Origin: an uncultured Clostridium sp.
Lineage (GTDB): Bacteria; Bacillota; Clostridia; TANB77; CAG-508
Direction: 5' to 3'
DNA length: 39,351 nucleotides
Assembly (NCBI GenBank): GCA_900554635.1
Contig: USHY01000007.1
Span: 1-39,351, forward strand
Of this stretch, positions 29,063 through 37,721 are shown in pieces (positions within the stretch are counted from its first letter, which is position 1; every line of letters starts with the position of its first letter). The notes beneath the pieces were generated by a model that searched no databases, was not told the origin of the DNA, and was given only the letters and a program-made list of their open reading frames with translations. Position numbers and translations under genes: made by a program.

Positions 29063-30009
29063 TGGCATATAATTTAAAAGAAGTAGTAGCAAACAAAAAA
29101 TCAAGATTTACAGCAGGTCACAGAATGTGTGCAGGTTGTGGAGCACCAGTAGTTGGAAGAATGGTACTAAGAGCATTAAAAAATGAAGACCATGCAGTAA
29201 TATGCAATGCAACAGGTTGTATGGAAGTTTCAACATTCATTTATCCATATTCAGCTTGGACAGATTCATTTATACATACTGCATTTGAATGTGCAGGAGC
29301 AACTCTATCAGGAGCAGAAGCTGCATATAAATCAATGAAAAAGCAGGGAAAACTATCAGATAAAGATACAAAATTTATAGCATTTGGAGGAGATGGAGGA
29401 ACTTATGATATAGGGCTTCAAAGCTTATCAGGTGCAATGGAAAGAGGACACGACATGGTATATGTATGCTATGATAATGGAGCATATATGAACACAGGTA
29501 TACAACGTTCATCAGCAACACCGAAATTTGCAGATACAACAACATCACCAGCAGGTACAGTAATTCCAGGGAAAATGCAATCAAGAAAAGACTTAACAGA
29601 AATAATGGCATCACACCATTTACCATATGTAGCACAAACAATAGCTGTAAACAATTTTAAAGACTTATACGAAAAATCAGAAAAAGCAATATATACAGAA
29701 GGACCATGTTTCTTAAATGTATTAACACCATGTCCAAGAGGTTGGGGTTATCCAACAGAAGACTTAATGAAAATAAACAAACTAGCAGTAGAAACATGCT
29801 ATTGGCCACTATATGAAGTAATAGACGGAAAATACATTGTAAATTACAAACCAGCAAATAAACTTCCAATAGAAGAATTTTTAAGGCCACAAAAAAGATT
29901 TAAACACATGTTTAAACCGGGAAATGAATGGATGATAGAAGAATTCCAAAAAGAAGTTGATAAGAGATGGGATGAGTTACTAAAATTAGAAGAGATAACT
30001 AATAAATAA
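29062..30009 (+). CDS. 2-oxoacid:ferredoxin oxidoreductase, beta subunit
   Basis: A 315-residue thiamine-diphosphate-binding subunit. The HRMCAGCGAP and FGGDGGTYDIGLQSLSGA segments are the iron-sulphur and cofactor-binding motifs. Last gene of the operon, ended by a strong terminator. None of the four genes has an in-frame CGG. Confidence 0.94.
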   Translation: MAYNLKEVVANKKSRFTAGHRMCAGCGAPVVGRMVLRALKNEDHAVICNATGCMEVSTFIYPYSAWTDSFIHTAFECAGATLSGAEAAYKSMKKQGKLSDKDTKFIAFGGDGGTYDIGLQSLSGAMERGHDMVYVCYDNGAYMNTGIQRSSATPKFADTTTSPAGTVIPGKMQSRKDLTEIMASHHLPYVAQTIAVNNFKDLYEKSEKAIYTEGPCFLNVLTPCPRGWGYPTEDLMKINKLAVETCYWPLYEVIDGKYIVNYKPANKLPIEEFLRPQKRFKHMFKPGNEWMIEEFQKEVDKRWDELLKLEEITNK

Positions 30010-30033
30010 AAAGTGGGAATATTCCCACTTTTT
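30008..30033 (+). terminator. Terminator of the oxidoreductase operon
   Basis: AAAAAGTGGGAAT and ATTCCCACTTTTT form a long self-complementary hairpin ending in T. Confidence 0.85.
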
Positions 30034-30042
30034 ATTTTAAAA

Positions 30043-30071
30043 TTGTATTGCAAAACTAACTGACATATAAT
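30043..30071 (+). promoter_or_regulatory. Promoter of the DUF2207-cmk-plsC-scpB run
   Basis: TTGTAT, 17 bp, TATAAT, 27 bases before the DUF2207 start. Confidence 0.6.
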
Positions 30072-30097
30072 ATAATAAGTGATGGAAGGGTGATAAG

Positions 30098-32013
30098 ATG
30101 AAGCTAAGAAAACTATTAGCAATGTTTATTATAATAATAGCATTGGTACTGTTAGGTGAAACAAAGTCACAAGCTAGTTTACATTTAAAGAACTTAGATT
30201 TTCAGGTACAAATTAATGATGATGGAAGTATGAATGTTGTTGAAACATGGAATATTAAAGTTTCAGATACTAATACTTTATACAAAACATTTATTAAGGA
30301 TGACACAAAATATTCTAGCATTATGGATGTTTCTGTAAAGGATATCTCAAAAGGAAAAAACAATATATTCAATAGTGCAAGTAAATGGGAATATCATTTA
30401 CCAAAAGGATATTTCTTTGCGGGAACAAATAATAAAGGAGAAAATGAAATTGCTTGGGGAGTAAGTATAGAATCTACTACACGAAAGCAATATTTAATAA
30501 GTTACAGAGTAAATGATGTTATAACAAAATATAATGATTGCGCTGAACTATATTGGCAATTTGTAGGAAATGAGTTCGAAATTTCAGCAAACAAAATTAC
30601 AGGAACAATTAAACTACCAGCAAATGTTCAACATTTAGAAGATCTGAAAGTGTGGGGACATACAAAATACCTAAATGGAGAAGTAAAAGTTGTTTCATCA
30701 GATACAATTGAATTTAATCTTAATAATTATAAATCAAAAAATTATGTTGAAGTAAGACTAGCAATGCCAACATATTTATTTGAAAATATATCCTCTGAAA
30801 ACATATCACAAGAAGAAAAAATAGATGATATTATAAAAGAAGAAACTGAATGGGCAAATGAGGCAAATGCAAGAAGAGATAGGAGAAATAAAAATTTTAA
30901 ACTGTTAATTCTAGCAACAATATTAGTAAATACTAGTATTGGAATAATGTTTTCTAAAAAAATAAAGAAAAACAAGCAATTCCTTGAGAAAAACCCAAAC
31001 ATTTTACCAGAACAACAATTAGAATATTATAGGGAACTACCAGATAAAGAAGAAACACCATTAGAGGCAGTATTTATTCTAAAAACTGGATATAAGCAAA
31101 GTTGCTTACCAAATGTTTTTTCTGCAACTATCTTGAATTTTGCTCTGAAAGGATATATAAGGATAGAGCAAGAGGGAAAAACAATAAAAATTCTATTAAA
31201 CAAAATAAAAACAGATGAGTTAACGGGGGATGAAAAAAAGGTATTAGAAATATTAAGAGCCGCAAGTAATAATAATGAACTTACAATGGCAGAACTGGAA
31301 AAATACATCAAAAATTATCCATCAAAATTAATGAATTTGAATTCAACTTTTGAAAAGGTATCAAAAACACAAGCAAGTGAAAAAGGAAAATTTGATACAA
31401 ATAGGTTCAATAAGCAAATAGTTTATGCAGAAAAAAATGTTGGATATATTTTTATATTAATTATAATTATAATTGCTTCAATATTGACAATAGGGTATGC
31501 TTATAAAAACGTTCAAGGTATGCTTATCACATGCACTATAATCTCATTAGCATTTTTTATAGTAGTAACTATTATAAATTTAATATTAAATATAAAAATA
31601 ACCACCAGCTTTAATGGCTTTACTCAGAAAGGGATTAATGAACAAGAACAGTGGAAAGCTTTTAAAAAATACATGGAAGACTTTTCATACTTAAATGAAA
31701 AGGAAGTTCCAGAATTAGTGTTATGGGAAAAATATTTAGTATATGCTACAGCATTTGGAATAGCCGGCAAAGTGTTAAAACAGTTAAAAGTAAAATATCC
31801 AGAATTAAATAATCAAGATACAATTAGCAATATGGTATTATTTAATGCTATGTACAATGCAAATGGACTTAATGCAAACTTTATAAATTCAATAAGTACA
31901 TCAACTTCAAGAATGTACTCAAGCACATACTCATCAGGCACTGGCGGAGGCGGTGGCTTCTCTGGCGGAGGCGGATTTGGCGGCCGGTGGTGGAGGCCGG
32001 AGGCGGAAGATAA
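30098..32013 (+). CDS. DUF2207 membrane protein, C-terminus restored by two +1 shifts at CGG
   Basis: A 637-residue exported membrane protein: signal peptide (about 5-28), an extracellular beta-rich DUF2207 domain, a membrane segment near 268-285, a cytosolic domain, two more helices (about 445-495), and a glycine-rich tail. Function unknown. The zero frame ends the tail as FGGRWWRPEAEDKIKLPK. Skipping C at CGG 31985-31987 and at 31998-32000 gives an all-glycine tail (FGGGGGGGGGR-stop) as this family usually ends. The stop then lies 20 bases before the next gene's upstream ATG instead of running up to it. The first shift is well supported; the second follows from the same rule. Confidence 0.85.
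31985..31987 (+). other. +1 frameshift site CGG-T, first in DUF2207 gene
   Basis: Codons are TTT GGC GGC (C) GGT GGT GGA. It continues the glycine run. The P-site codon is GGC. Confidence 0.8.
31998..32000 (+). other. +1 frameshift site CGG-A, second in DUF2207 gene
   Basis: Codons are GGT GGA GGC (C) GGA GGC GGA AGA TAA. The P-site codon is GGC. In frame only after the first shift. Confidence 0.72.
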
Positions 32014-32045
32014 AATAAAGCTACCAAAGTAAAATGAGGGATAAT

Positions 32046-32906
32046 ATGTTAATAGATAAATTCATAGAATCAAAAATTAAAGTATATGCTTTTGTCGGTC
32101 CATCAGGCACAGGCAAAAGCTACAGAGCTCAAATGGTTGCGAGCGAATATGATGTTCATTTCATAATAGATGATGGATTGCTTATAAACGATAATGAAGT
32201 TATTGCAGGCGTTTCAGCCAAAAAAGCTCCAACAAAAATCGAAACAGTAAAAGGAGCACTATTTTTAAACAATGAAAAAGCAGATGAAATAAAAAAAGCT
32301 TTTAGAAAGTATAAACCTGATAGTATTCTAATACTTGGAACATCAGATGGAATGGTAGAAAAAATAAGAACAAACCTTGGACTTCCAGAAATTGTAAAAA
32401 CTATATATATTACAGATGTTGCAACTGAGCAAGAGATGGAAGAAGCCAAAAGAATGAGAACAACAGAAGGCAAACATGTTATTCCTGTTCCAACATTTGA
32501 AATAAAAAAAGATTTTTCAGGATATCTCTTAGATCCATTGCAAATTTTTAAGTCTAAAGGAAAAAATCAAAAACCATACATATCAGAAAAATCCATAATA
32601 AGACCAACATTTAGCTATTTAGGTAATTATACAATATCAGATGGGGTTTTAAAAGATATTATCATTCACATAGCAGGGAAAACAGAAGCAATATATAAAA
32701 TATATAGAACAAGAATTGAAAAAACTCAAACAGGAGTAAACATTTATATTGAAATTATTTTAGTATATGGTTATAATATAATAACATCATTACAAAATTT
32801 TAAAAAACAATGTGTGCGTGAAATAGAAAATTTAACGGCGATGAATGTTGATAGTGTTCAAATACTAGCAAAAGGAATTTACAAGCCAGAAAAAGGGGAA
32901 AAATAA
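32046..32906 (+). CDS. P-loop protein with C-terminal Asp23/Gls24-like domain
   Basis: 286 residues. The N-terminus carries a P-loop (FVGPSGTGKSYRAQM) of an ATPase that I cannot place further. The last 100 residues (TFSYLGNYTISDGVLKDIIIHIA... VNIYIEIILVYGYNI) look like the Asp23/Gls24 envelope-stress fold. ATG 32046 is preferred because GAGGG lies five bases upstream; an ATG at 32034 is in frame. It overlaps cmk by one base. Function unknown. Confidence 0.75.
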   Translation: MLIDKFIESKIKVYAFVGPSGTGKSYRAQMVASEYDVHFIIDDGLLINDNEVIAGVSAKKAPTKIETVKGALFLNNEKADEIKKAFRKYKPDSILILGTSDGMVEKIRTNLGLPEIVKTIYITDVATEQEMEEAKRMRTTEGKHVIPVPTFEIKKDFSGYLLDPLQIFKSKGKNQKPYISEKSIIRPTFSYLGNYTISDGVLKDIIIHIAGKTEAIYKIYRTRIEKTQTGVNIYIEIILVYGYNIITSLQNFKKQCVREIENLTAMNVDSVQILAKGIYKPEKGEK

Positions 32907-33589
32907 TGGGATTTATAGTAGGAATAGATGGAACAGCAGGAAGTGGTAAAGGAACAGTAACCAAAAAAATAGCAAATAAATTAAAACTAGTAAATATAGA
33001 TACAGGAATTACATATAGATGTGTAGCACTTGCAGCACTTGAGGCAGGAGCTATTGTTGATGGGAATATTAATAAAGAAAAAGTAATAAAATTATTAGAA
33101 AATATAAAAATTTCAATTAAAAATACTCCAAATGGAGATATAGCATACTTAAATGGTAAAGATGTAAGTAAAAAAATTCGCGAAAAAGAAGTTTCAATGG
33201 TTGTATCTCCTGTTTCATCAATAAAAGAAGTTAGGTATAAAATGGTTGAACTTCAAAGGCATATGGCAGAAGGAAAAGACATAATTATGGAAGGAAGAGA
33301 TATTTGCACATATGTATTTCCAAATGCAGATGTAAAAATATACTTAGATGCAACAGAAGAAGTAAGAGCACAAAGAAGACTATTAGAAATGCAAGAAAAA
33401 GGAGTAAAGATGACATATGAAGAAGTTTTAGATAACATCCATAAAAGAGACCACAATGATAAAATAAAAGAAATAGGAGCCCTAAAAAAGGCACCTGACA
33501 GTATTGTAATAGATACAAGCAATTTAACTATAGATGAAGTTGAGGAAAAAATTATTAAGATTATAAACGAAAAGAGAGAAATTAAATGA
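32906..33589 (+). CDS. cmk: Cytidylate kinase
   Basis: A 227-residue kinase that phosphorylates CMP and dCMP. P-loop GIDGTAGSGKGTVTKK at the N-terminus, DTGITYRCVA and GRDICTYVFPNADVK are diagnostic. It overlaps its neighbours on both sides (one base with the previous gene, four with plsC), so they form a tight operon. No CGG codon in frame. Confidence 0.95.
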   Translation: MGFIVGIDGTAGSGKGTVTKKIANKLKLVNIDTGITYRCVALAALEAGAIVDGNINKEKVIKLLENIKISIKNTPNGDIAYLNGKDVSKKIREKEVSMVVSPVSSIKEVRYKMVELQRHMAEGKDIIMEGRDICTYVFPNADVKIYLDATEEVRAQRRLLEMQEKGVKMTYEEVLDNIHKRDHNDKIKEIGALKKAPDSIVIDTSNLTIDEVEEKIIKIINEKREIK

Positions 33590-34185
33590 GAATAATAATT
33601 AAATTTATTTTTAAGATATTTGCAATAATAATATACAGACCTAAAATTGTTGGAAAAGAAAATTTGCCTAAAGAAGGAGGAGCTCTTCTTTGTCCAAATC
33701 ATGTAAGTAATTTAGATGCTGCTGTTATAGTTGCAATGTTTCAAAGAAAGGTTAATGTACTTGCAAAAGAAGAACTTTTTAAAAACAAGTTTTTATGTTG
33801 GATTGCTGATTTATTCGGAATATACCCAGTAAAAAGAGGTGCAGCAGATATGCAAGCCATAAAAGTATCATTAAAAATATTGAAACATGATGGACTATTA
33901 TTAATATTTCCTGAAGGAACAAGAAACGGAATGGCAAAAGGAGTAAAACCAAAAAATGGAGCAGTTCTAATAGCAGGAACAGCACAGAAGCCAATAATTC
34001 CAATAGGAATACAAGGAAGCTTCAAACCATTTACAAGAGTAATAGTAAATATAGGTAAACCAATAGATTACACAAATCTAAAGGAAGAAATTAAGGATAA
34101 AGAGCAAGCAACTAAGCTTACAGCCGAATTAATGAAAACTATAGTGGATTTAAGAGATGAAGATACTAGAAAAAAGAAAAAATAA
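33586..34185 (+). CDS. plsC: 1-acyl-glycerol-3-phosphate acyltransferase
   Basis: A 199-residue membrane-associated acyltransferase of phospholipid synthesis. The NHVSNLD (HX4D) and FPEGTRN motifs are present with normal spacing, after an N-terminal hydrophobic helix. A cmk-plsC pair is common in Clostridia. Confidence 0.93.
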   Translation: MRIIIKFIFKIFAIIIYRPKIVGKENLPKEGGALLCPNHVSNLDAAVIVAMFQRKVNVLAKEELFKNKFLCWIADLFGIYPVKRGAADMQAIKVSLKILKHDGLLLIFPEGTRNGMAKGVKPKNGAVLIAGTAQKPIIPIGIQGSFKPFTRVIVNIGKPIDYTNLKEEIKDKEQATKLTAELMKTIVDLRDEDTRKKKK

Positions 34186-34202
34186 AAAAAGGTGAATAAA
34201 TA

Positions 34203-34772
34203 ATGAACATAGAAGAAGTAAAAGCATTAATTGAGGCAATTCTTTTTGCTTGTGGAAGACCAGTAGAAATGAAAGAATTGATAACAACTTTAGAATTGCC
34301 AGAAGAAGATATAATAAAAGTACTAGAAAATATGAAAAATGAATATTCTTGCAAAAACAGAGGGATAGAATTGGTAAAAGTAGAAAATGGATATACATTA
34401 TGTAGCAAGAAAGAATTTTACGATTACATACACCCACTTTTCGATAATAGAGCAAAACCTAATATTTCCAATGCTGCAATGGAAACACTTGCAATAATTG
34501 CATACAATCCTAAAATTACAAGAGCAGAAATTGAAGCAATTCGTGGAGTAAATTCAGATGCTACAATATATAAATTATTAGAATACAACTTAATCGAAGA
34601 TGCAGGAAAATCAGACTTACCGGGAAAACCAACAATGTACCAAACAACAGGAGAATTTTTAAAAACATTTGGAATATCAACAATAGATGAATTGCCAGAA
34701 TTGCCAAGATACAAAATAGATGAAAATGAACAAATAGTAATAGATGATGTAATAGAAAAAAACAAGGAATAA
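34203..34772 (+). CDS. scpB: Segregation and condensation protein B
   Basis: A 189-residue partner of SMC and ScpA in chromosome condensation. Two winged-helix domains, with EAILFACGRPVEMKEL at the start and ETLAIIAYNPKITRAEIEAIRGV in the middle. Ribosome site AAAGGTG. Last gene before the tRNA cluster. Confidence 0.93.
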   Translation: MNIEEVKALIEAILFACGRPVEMKELITTLELPEEDIIKVLENMKNEYSCKNRGIELVKVENGYTLCSKKEFYDYIHPLFDNRAKPNISNAAMETLAIIAYNPKITRAEIEAIRGVNSDATIYKLLEYNLIEDAGKSDLPGKPTMYQTTGEFLKTFGISTIDELPELPRYKIDENEQIVIDDVIEKNKE

Positions 34773-34791
34773 AGCATGAAAATCAAGACTT

Positions 34792-34836
34792 TACAAAAAA
34801 ATTCGAAAAAATTTGAAAAAATTTGTAAAAAGTCTT
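34792..34836 (+). terminator. Long AT-rich hairpin after scpB
   Basis: AAGACTTTACAAA pairs with TTTGTAAAAAGTCTT with a small bulge. The tRNA promoter -35 box begins at its foot. Confidence 0.55.
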
Positions 34837-34863
34837 GACAGATGCAAAAAAAAATAGTATACT
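34835..34863 (+). promoter_or_regulatory. Promoter of the tRNA cluster
   Basis: TTGACA, 17 bp, TATACT, 19 bases before tRNA-Val. Confidence 0.85.
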
Positions 34864-34881
34864 AATATTCGTTGAACGGAC

Positions 34882-34957
34882 GGGCGCTTAGCTCAGCTGG
34901 TAGAGCATCTGCCTTACAAGCAGGAGGTCATAGGTTCGAGCCCTATAGCGCCCACCA
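34882..34957 (+). tRNA. tRNA-Val (anticodon TAC)
   Basis: 76 bases including encoded CCA. The acceptor GGGCGCT pairs with AGCGCCC and the anticodon loop is CTTACAA. All arms are regular. Confidence 0.95.
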
Positions 34958-34964
34958 TTTTTTT

Positions 34965-35041
34965 GGCCCGGTAGTTCAGTTGGTTAGAACGCTAGCCTGT
35001 CACGCTAGAGGTCGACGGTTCGAGCCCGTTCCGGGTCGCCA
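34965..35041 (+). tRNA. tRNA-Asp (anticodon GTC)
   Basis: 77 bases including CCA. The acceptor GGCCCGG pairs with CCGGGTC (one G-T pair) and the anticodon loop is CTGTCAC. Confidence 0.95.
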
Positions 35042-35060
35042 TTTTTTTATAAATAAATAT

Positions 35061-35136
35061 GGCTCGATAGCTCAGTTGGTAGAGCAGGGGACTGAAAATC
35101 CCCGTGTCACTGGTTCGATTCCCGTTCGAGGCACCA
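35061..35136 (+). tRNA. tRNA-Phe (anticodon GAA)
   Basis: 76 bases including CCA, anticodon loop CTGAAAA. The acceptor GGCTCGA faces TCGAGGC, leaving a G2-G71 mismatch where the family has G-C. Confidence 0.93.
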
Positions 35137-35211
35137 TAAAAATAGCTGTACTTAAAAAGTTTAGGTATGGTTATTTTTTTATGGAATTATTGAAACATTT
35201 TTCAGGCAAAT

Positions 35212-35240
35212 TTGAAATTAATGTAAAACTATGCTATAAT
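35212..35240 (+). promoter_or_regulatory. Promoter of foreign small gene 2
   Basis: TTGAAA, 17 bp, TATAAT. The leader then has a small hairpin (ATTCTC 35248-35253 / GAGAAT 35260-35265) before the ribosome site AAAGGAG. Confidence 0.75.
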
Positions 35241-35293
35241 GAATGTAATTCTCAGAAAAGAGAATGCTTTATGTTAAAAGGAGAAGAAAAAGT

Positions 35294-35584
35294 ATGAATG
35301 CAGAAAATATGGGCGTTATGAAGCGGATTCTTGTAGAAGAAAGAGTGGATGCGTTCCTAGAAGAACTGGCTGACAAAGGAAGTTGCGTTCGCAAGAATTT
35401 TACAAGAAAGCAAATGGACGAAAAGTTCATCGACGTCGATATTGCAAGAGAGATTTTCCAAACTCACGGATTCTTCACTAAAACTACTGGTGAGCATTCA
35501 ATAAGGTTTCTGTGGTGGATAAAGCGTTACCCCGAAACATGGGAAATTATTACCCCTACAGAATATGATGAACTAGATTTCTAG
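35294..35584 (+). CDS. Unrecognised 96-residue protein, foreign base composition, in-frame CGG
   Basis: ATG 35294 follows AAAGGAG AAGAAAAAGT. The product is charged (many Glu, Lys, Arg), with FLWWIKRYPETWEII near the end. The fold may be a small DNA-binding or regulatory domain, but I recognise no family. Codon use (CGC, CGT, GCG, GAC, TTC, GTC) differs from the host genes and resembles foreign small gene 1. Codon 11 is CGG (35324-35326), Arg in the long frame. The +1 rule would instead give GGA TTC TTG TAG and a 13-residue peptide. Own promoter, leader hairpin and terminator. Confidence 0.6.
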   Translation: MNAENMGVMKRILVEERVDAFLEELADKGSCVRKNFTRKQMDEKFIDVDIAREIFQTHGFFTKTTGEHSIRFLWWIKRYPETWEIITPTEYDELDF

Positions 35585-35599
35585 TTCTGAAATCTCCAA

Positions 35600-35643
35600 A
35601 GCCCCCAACTGCGATAATATCAAAGTGTGGGGCTTACTTTTTG
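35600..35643 (+). terminator. Terminator of foreign small gene 2
   Basis: AGCCCC and GGGGCT pair across a 23-base loop, followed by a T-rich tract. Confidence 0.6.
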
Positions 35644-35658
35644 TAATTATAAATAGCA

Positions 35659-35686
35659 CACTGACCAACTAGTCAGTGCTTTTTTG
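35659..35686 (+). terminator. Second terminator before acyl-CoA ligase gene
   Basis: CACTGAC and GTCAGTG with a six-base loop and a T-run. Confidence 0.75.
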
Positions 35687-35758
35687 GTATTTAAAACTTG
35701 TTATTTCTTTTATTTTGTTATATAATAGATAAAGCATAATTTAAGGAGTGTTAAAAAT

Positions 35759-37579
35759 ATGGATAAAGAAAGTAAAAAACTATTAAATATGATAATGAAA
35801 AATTTCCCAGATAAAAAAAATGAAGAAGCAAGTTTAAGAGAAATGCTAGAAGCTGGGAGAATGAAAATAAAGAAAAAACTACATAAAGTAGAACCAATAA
35901 CAGACTTAAAAGATATGTTAAATAAATCTTATGATAAATATAAAAATAAAGTTGCATTTAAATATAAAATAGGAAAAAATGAGATAAAGACAATAACATA
36001 TAAAGAATTTATAGATGATGTAAATGGGTTAGGAACACAATTAATGAAAATGGGGTTACTAGGAAAAAGGATAGCAGTAATTTCGGAAAATAGATATGAA
36101 TGGACAGTTGCATATTTGGCAACTGCATGTGGAGTGGGTGTAATTGTACCACTTGATAAATCTCTACCTGCAAATGAATTAGAATCTTTAATTGTTCGTT
36201 CAGGTGTAGAAGCAATATTTTATTCTAAAAAATATGATGAAATAATGCAAGATATAAAACAAAGAAAAACAACAGACTTGAGATATTATATATCTATGGA
36301 TTTAGAAGAAAGACAAGATGGCGTACTTTCTGAAAGAGAATTTATAGAAAAAGGTAAAAAATTAATTGAAGAGGGAGACAGAAAATTTTTAGATGCAGAA
36401 GTAGACAGAGAGGGAATGACATTTATGCTATTCACATCTGGAACAACAGCAATGTCTAAAGCTGTAATGTTATCACATAAAAATATATGCGCTAATATAA
36501 TGGACATAGCTTCAGTAATAAGATTAACTCCAGATGATACATTACTATCATTTTTACCATTACACCATACATTTGAATGTACAGTAGGATTCTTATATCC
36601 TATATATGCGGGTGCTTCAATTGCATATTGTGAAGGAATAAGACATATTGCAGATAATATAAAAGAATTTGAAATATCAGCTATGATATCAGTTCCTGCT
36701 TTATATGAAGGTATATATAAAAGATTAATAAAATCTATTGAGAAAAAAGGCAAATTACAAGAAGTGGAAATGATGTGCAAACTTACAAGTGTACTTTCAA
36801 GAGTTGGACTAGATTTTAGAAGAGCTGTATTTAAAGAAATACATGAACAATTTGGAGGAAAATTAAGGTTATTAGTAAGTGGAGCGGCAGCACTTGATTA
36901 TGAAGTGGAGAAAGGTTTTAATGATTTAGGCTTTGAAATGGTGCAAGGATACGGCTTAACGGAAACATCTCCAGTTATAGCTGCTGGAAATGATTTTGAA
37001 CAAAAATTAGGTTCAGTTGGAAAAGTTTTTCCGAGTGCAAAAATAAAAATAATAAATAAAAATGAAGAGGGTGTAGGAGAAATATATGTAAAAGCACCAT
37101 ATGTAATGATTGGATATTACCAAAATGAAGAAGCAACAAAAGAAGTACTTGATAAAGAATGGTTTAAAACAGGAGATTTAGGATATATAGATAAAAAAGG
37201 TTTCTTATTCTTGTGTGGAAGAAAGAAAAGTGTAATAGTTCTAAAAAATGGTAAAAATGTATTCCCAGAAGAAATAGAAAACGTAATAAACAGAATTGAC
37301 GGAATAAAAGAATCTTTTGTATATGGTAGACCAGAACCAGATGATGAAATAGATTTAAAATTATGTGCAAAGATTGTATATGATAAAGATGCAATGAAAG
37401 ATGCCTACGGAATAGTGGATGAAAAAGAAATTAAAGATAAAATATGGGAAAAAATTAAGGAATTAAACAGAACAATGCCACCATATAAATATATAAAAGA
37501 AATAACTGTAACAGAGGAAGAATTAATAAAAACAACAACACAAAAAATAAAAAGATTTGAAGAAATGAAAAAAATATAA
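35759..37579 (+). CDS. Long-chain acyl-CoA ligase-like AMP-binding enzyme
   Basis: A 606-residue ANL-superfamily enzyme that activates a fatty acid as its AMP and then CoA ester. Motifs: MLFTSGTTAMSKAVMLSH near 222, GYGLTETSPVI near 399, FKTGDLGYIDKKGFLFLCGRKK near 466. The closest type is long-chain fatty acid-CoA ligase; another acceptor such as a carrier protein cannot be excluded. It starts after TAAGGAGTG. It could supply an acyl group to the NRPS, but it lies 24 kb away and this is speculation. Confidence 0.85.
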   Translation: MDKESKKLLNMIMKNFPDKKNEEASLREMLEAGRMKIKKKLHKVEPITDLKDMLNKSYDKYKNKVAFKYKIGKNEIKTITYKEFIDDVNGLGTQLMKMGLLGKRIAVISENRYEWTVAYLATACGVGVIVPLDKSLPANELESLIVRSGVEAIFYSKKYDEIMQDIKQRKTTDLRYYISMDLEERQDGVLSEREFIEKGKKLIEEGDRKFLDAEVDREGMTFMLFTSGTTAMSKAVMLSHKNICANIMDIASVIRLTPDDTLLSFLPLHHTFECTVGFLYPIYAGASIAYCEGIRHIADNIKEFEISAMISVPALYEGIYKRLIKSIEKKGKLQEVEMMCKLTSVLSRVGLDFRRAVFKEIHEQFGGKLRLLVSGAAALDYEVEKGFNDLGFEMVQGYGLTETSPVIAAGNDFEQKLGSVGKVFPSAKIKIINKNEEGVGEIYVKAPYVMIGYYQNEEATKEVLDKEWFKTGDLGYIDKKGFLFLCGRKKSVIVLKNGKNVFPEEIENVINRIDGIKESFVYGRPEPDDEIDLKLCAKIVYDKDAMKDAYGIVDEKEIKDKIWEKIKELNRTMPPYKYIKEITVTEEELIKTTTQKIKRFEEMKKI

Positions 37580-37644
37580 AAAAACAATTGACATTTGTTA
37601 TATTCTTGTAATAAAATTGTAAAGAAAAAGTAATATGAATCCTA

Positions 37645-37673
37645 TTGTAGTTTTTGGCCAAAAAATGTATAAT
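37645..37673 (+). promoter_or_regulatory. Promoter of unknown gene before thyX
   Basis: TTGTAG, 17 bp, TATAAT, about 48 bases before the GTG start. Confidence 0.6.
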
Positions 37674-37721
37674 AATAGTAGTTCGTGACAATTCAAATAG
37701 GAACAAAGGAGGGAGTTTACA

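Noticed and set aside
167..32013. Nine interrupted genes as ordinary pseudogenes or random sequencing errors
   Set aside because: All twelve interruptions are the same event (an extra C making an in-frame CGG before a glycine codon), there is no other lesion in these genes, and several sites are nested in one gene. Homopolymer-type errors would hit A and T runs, which are far more common here.
35324..35326. A shift site in foreign small gene 2
   Set aside because: The +1 frame stops within four codons (GGA TTC TTG TAG) and the long zero frame is intact, so it is treated as an exception.
35759..37579. Acyl-CoA ligase as part of the NRPS cluster
   Set aside because: It is 24 kb away among housekeeping genes, on the opposite strand, with its own terminators upstream; only a loose functional link could be imagined.
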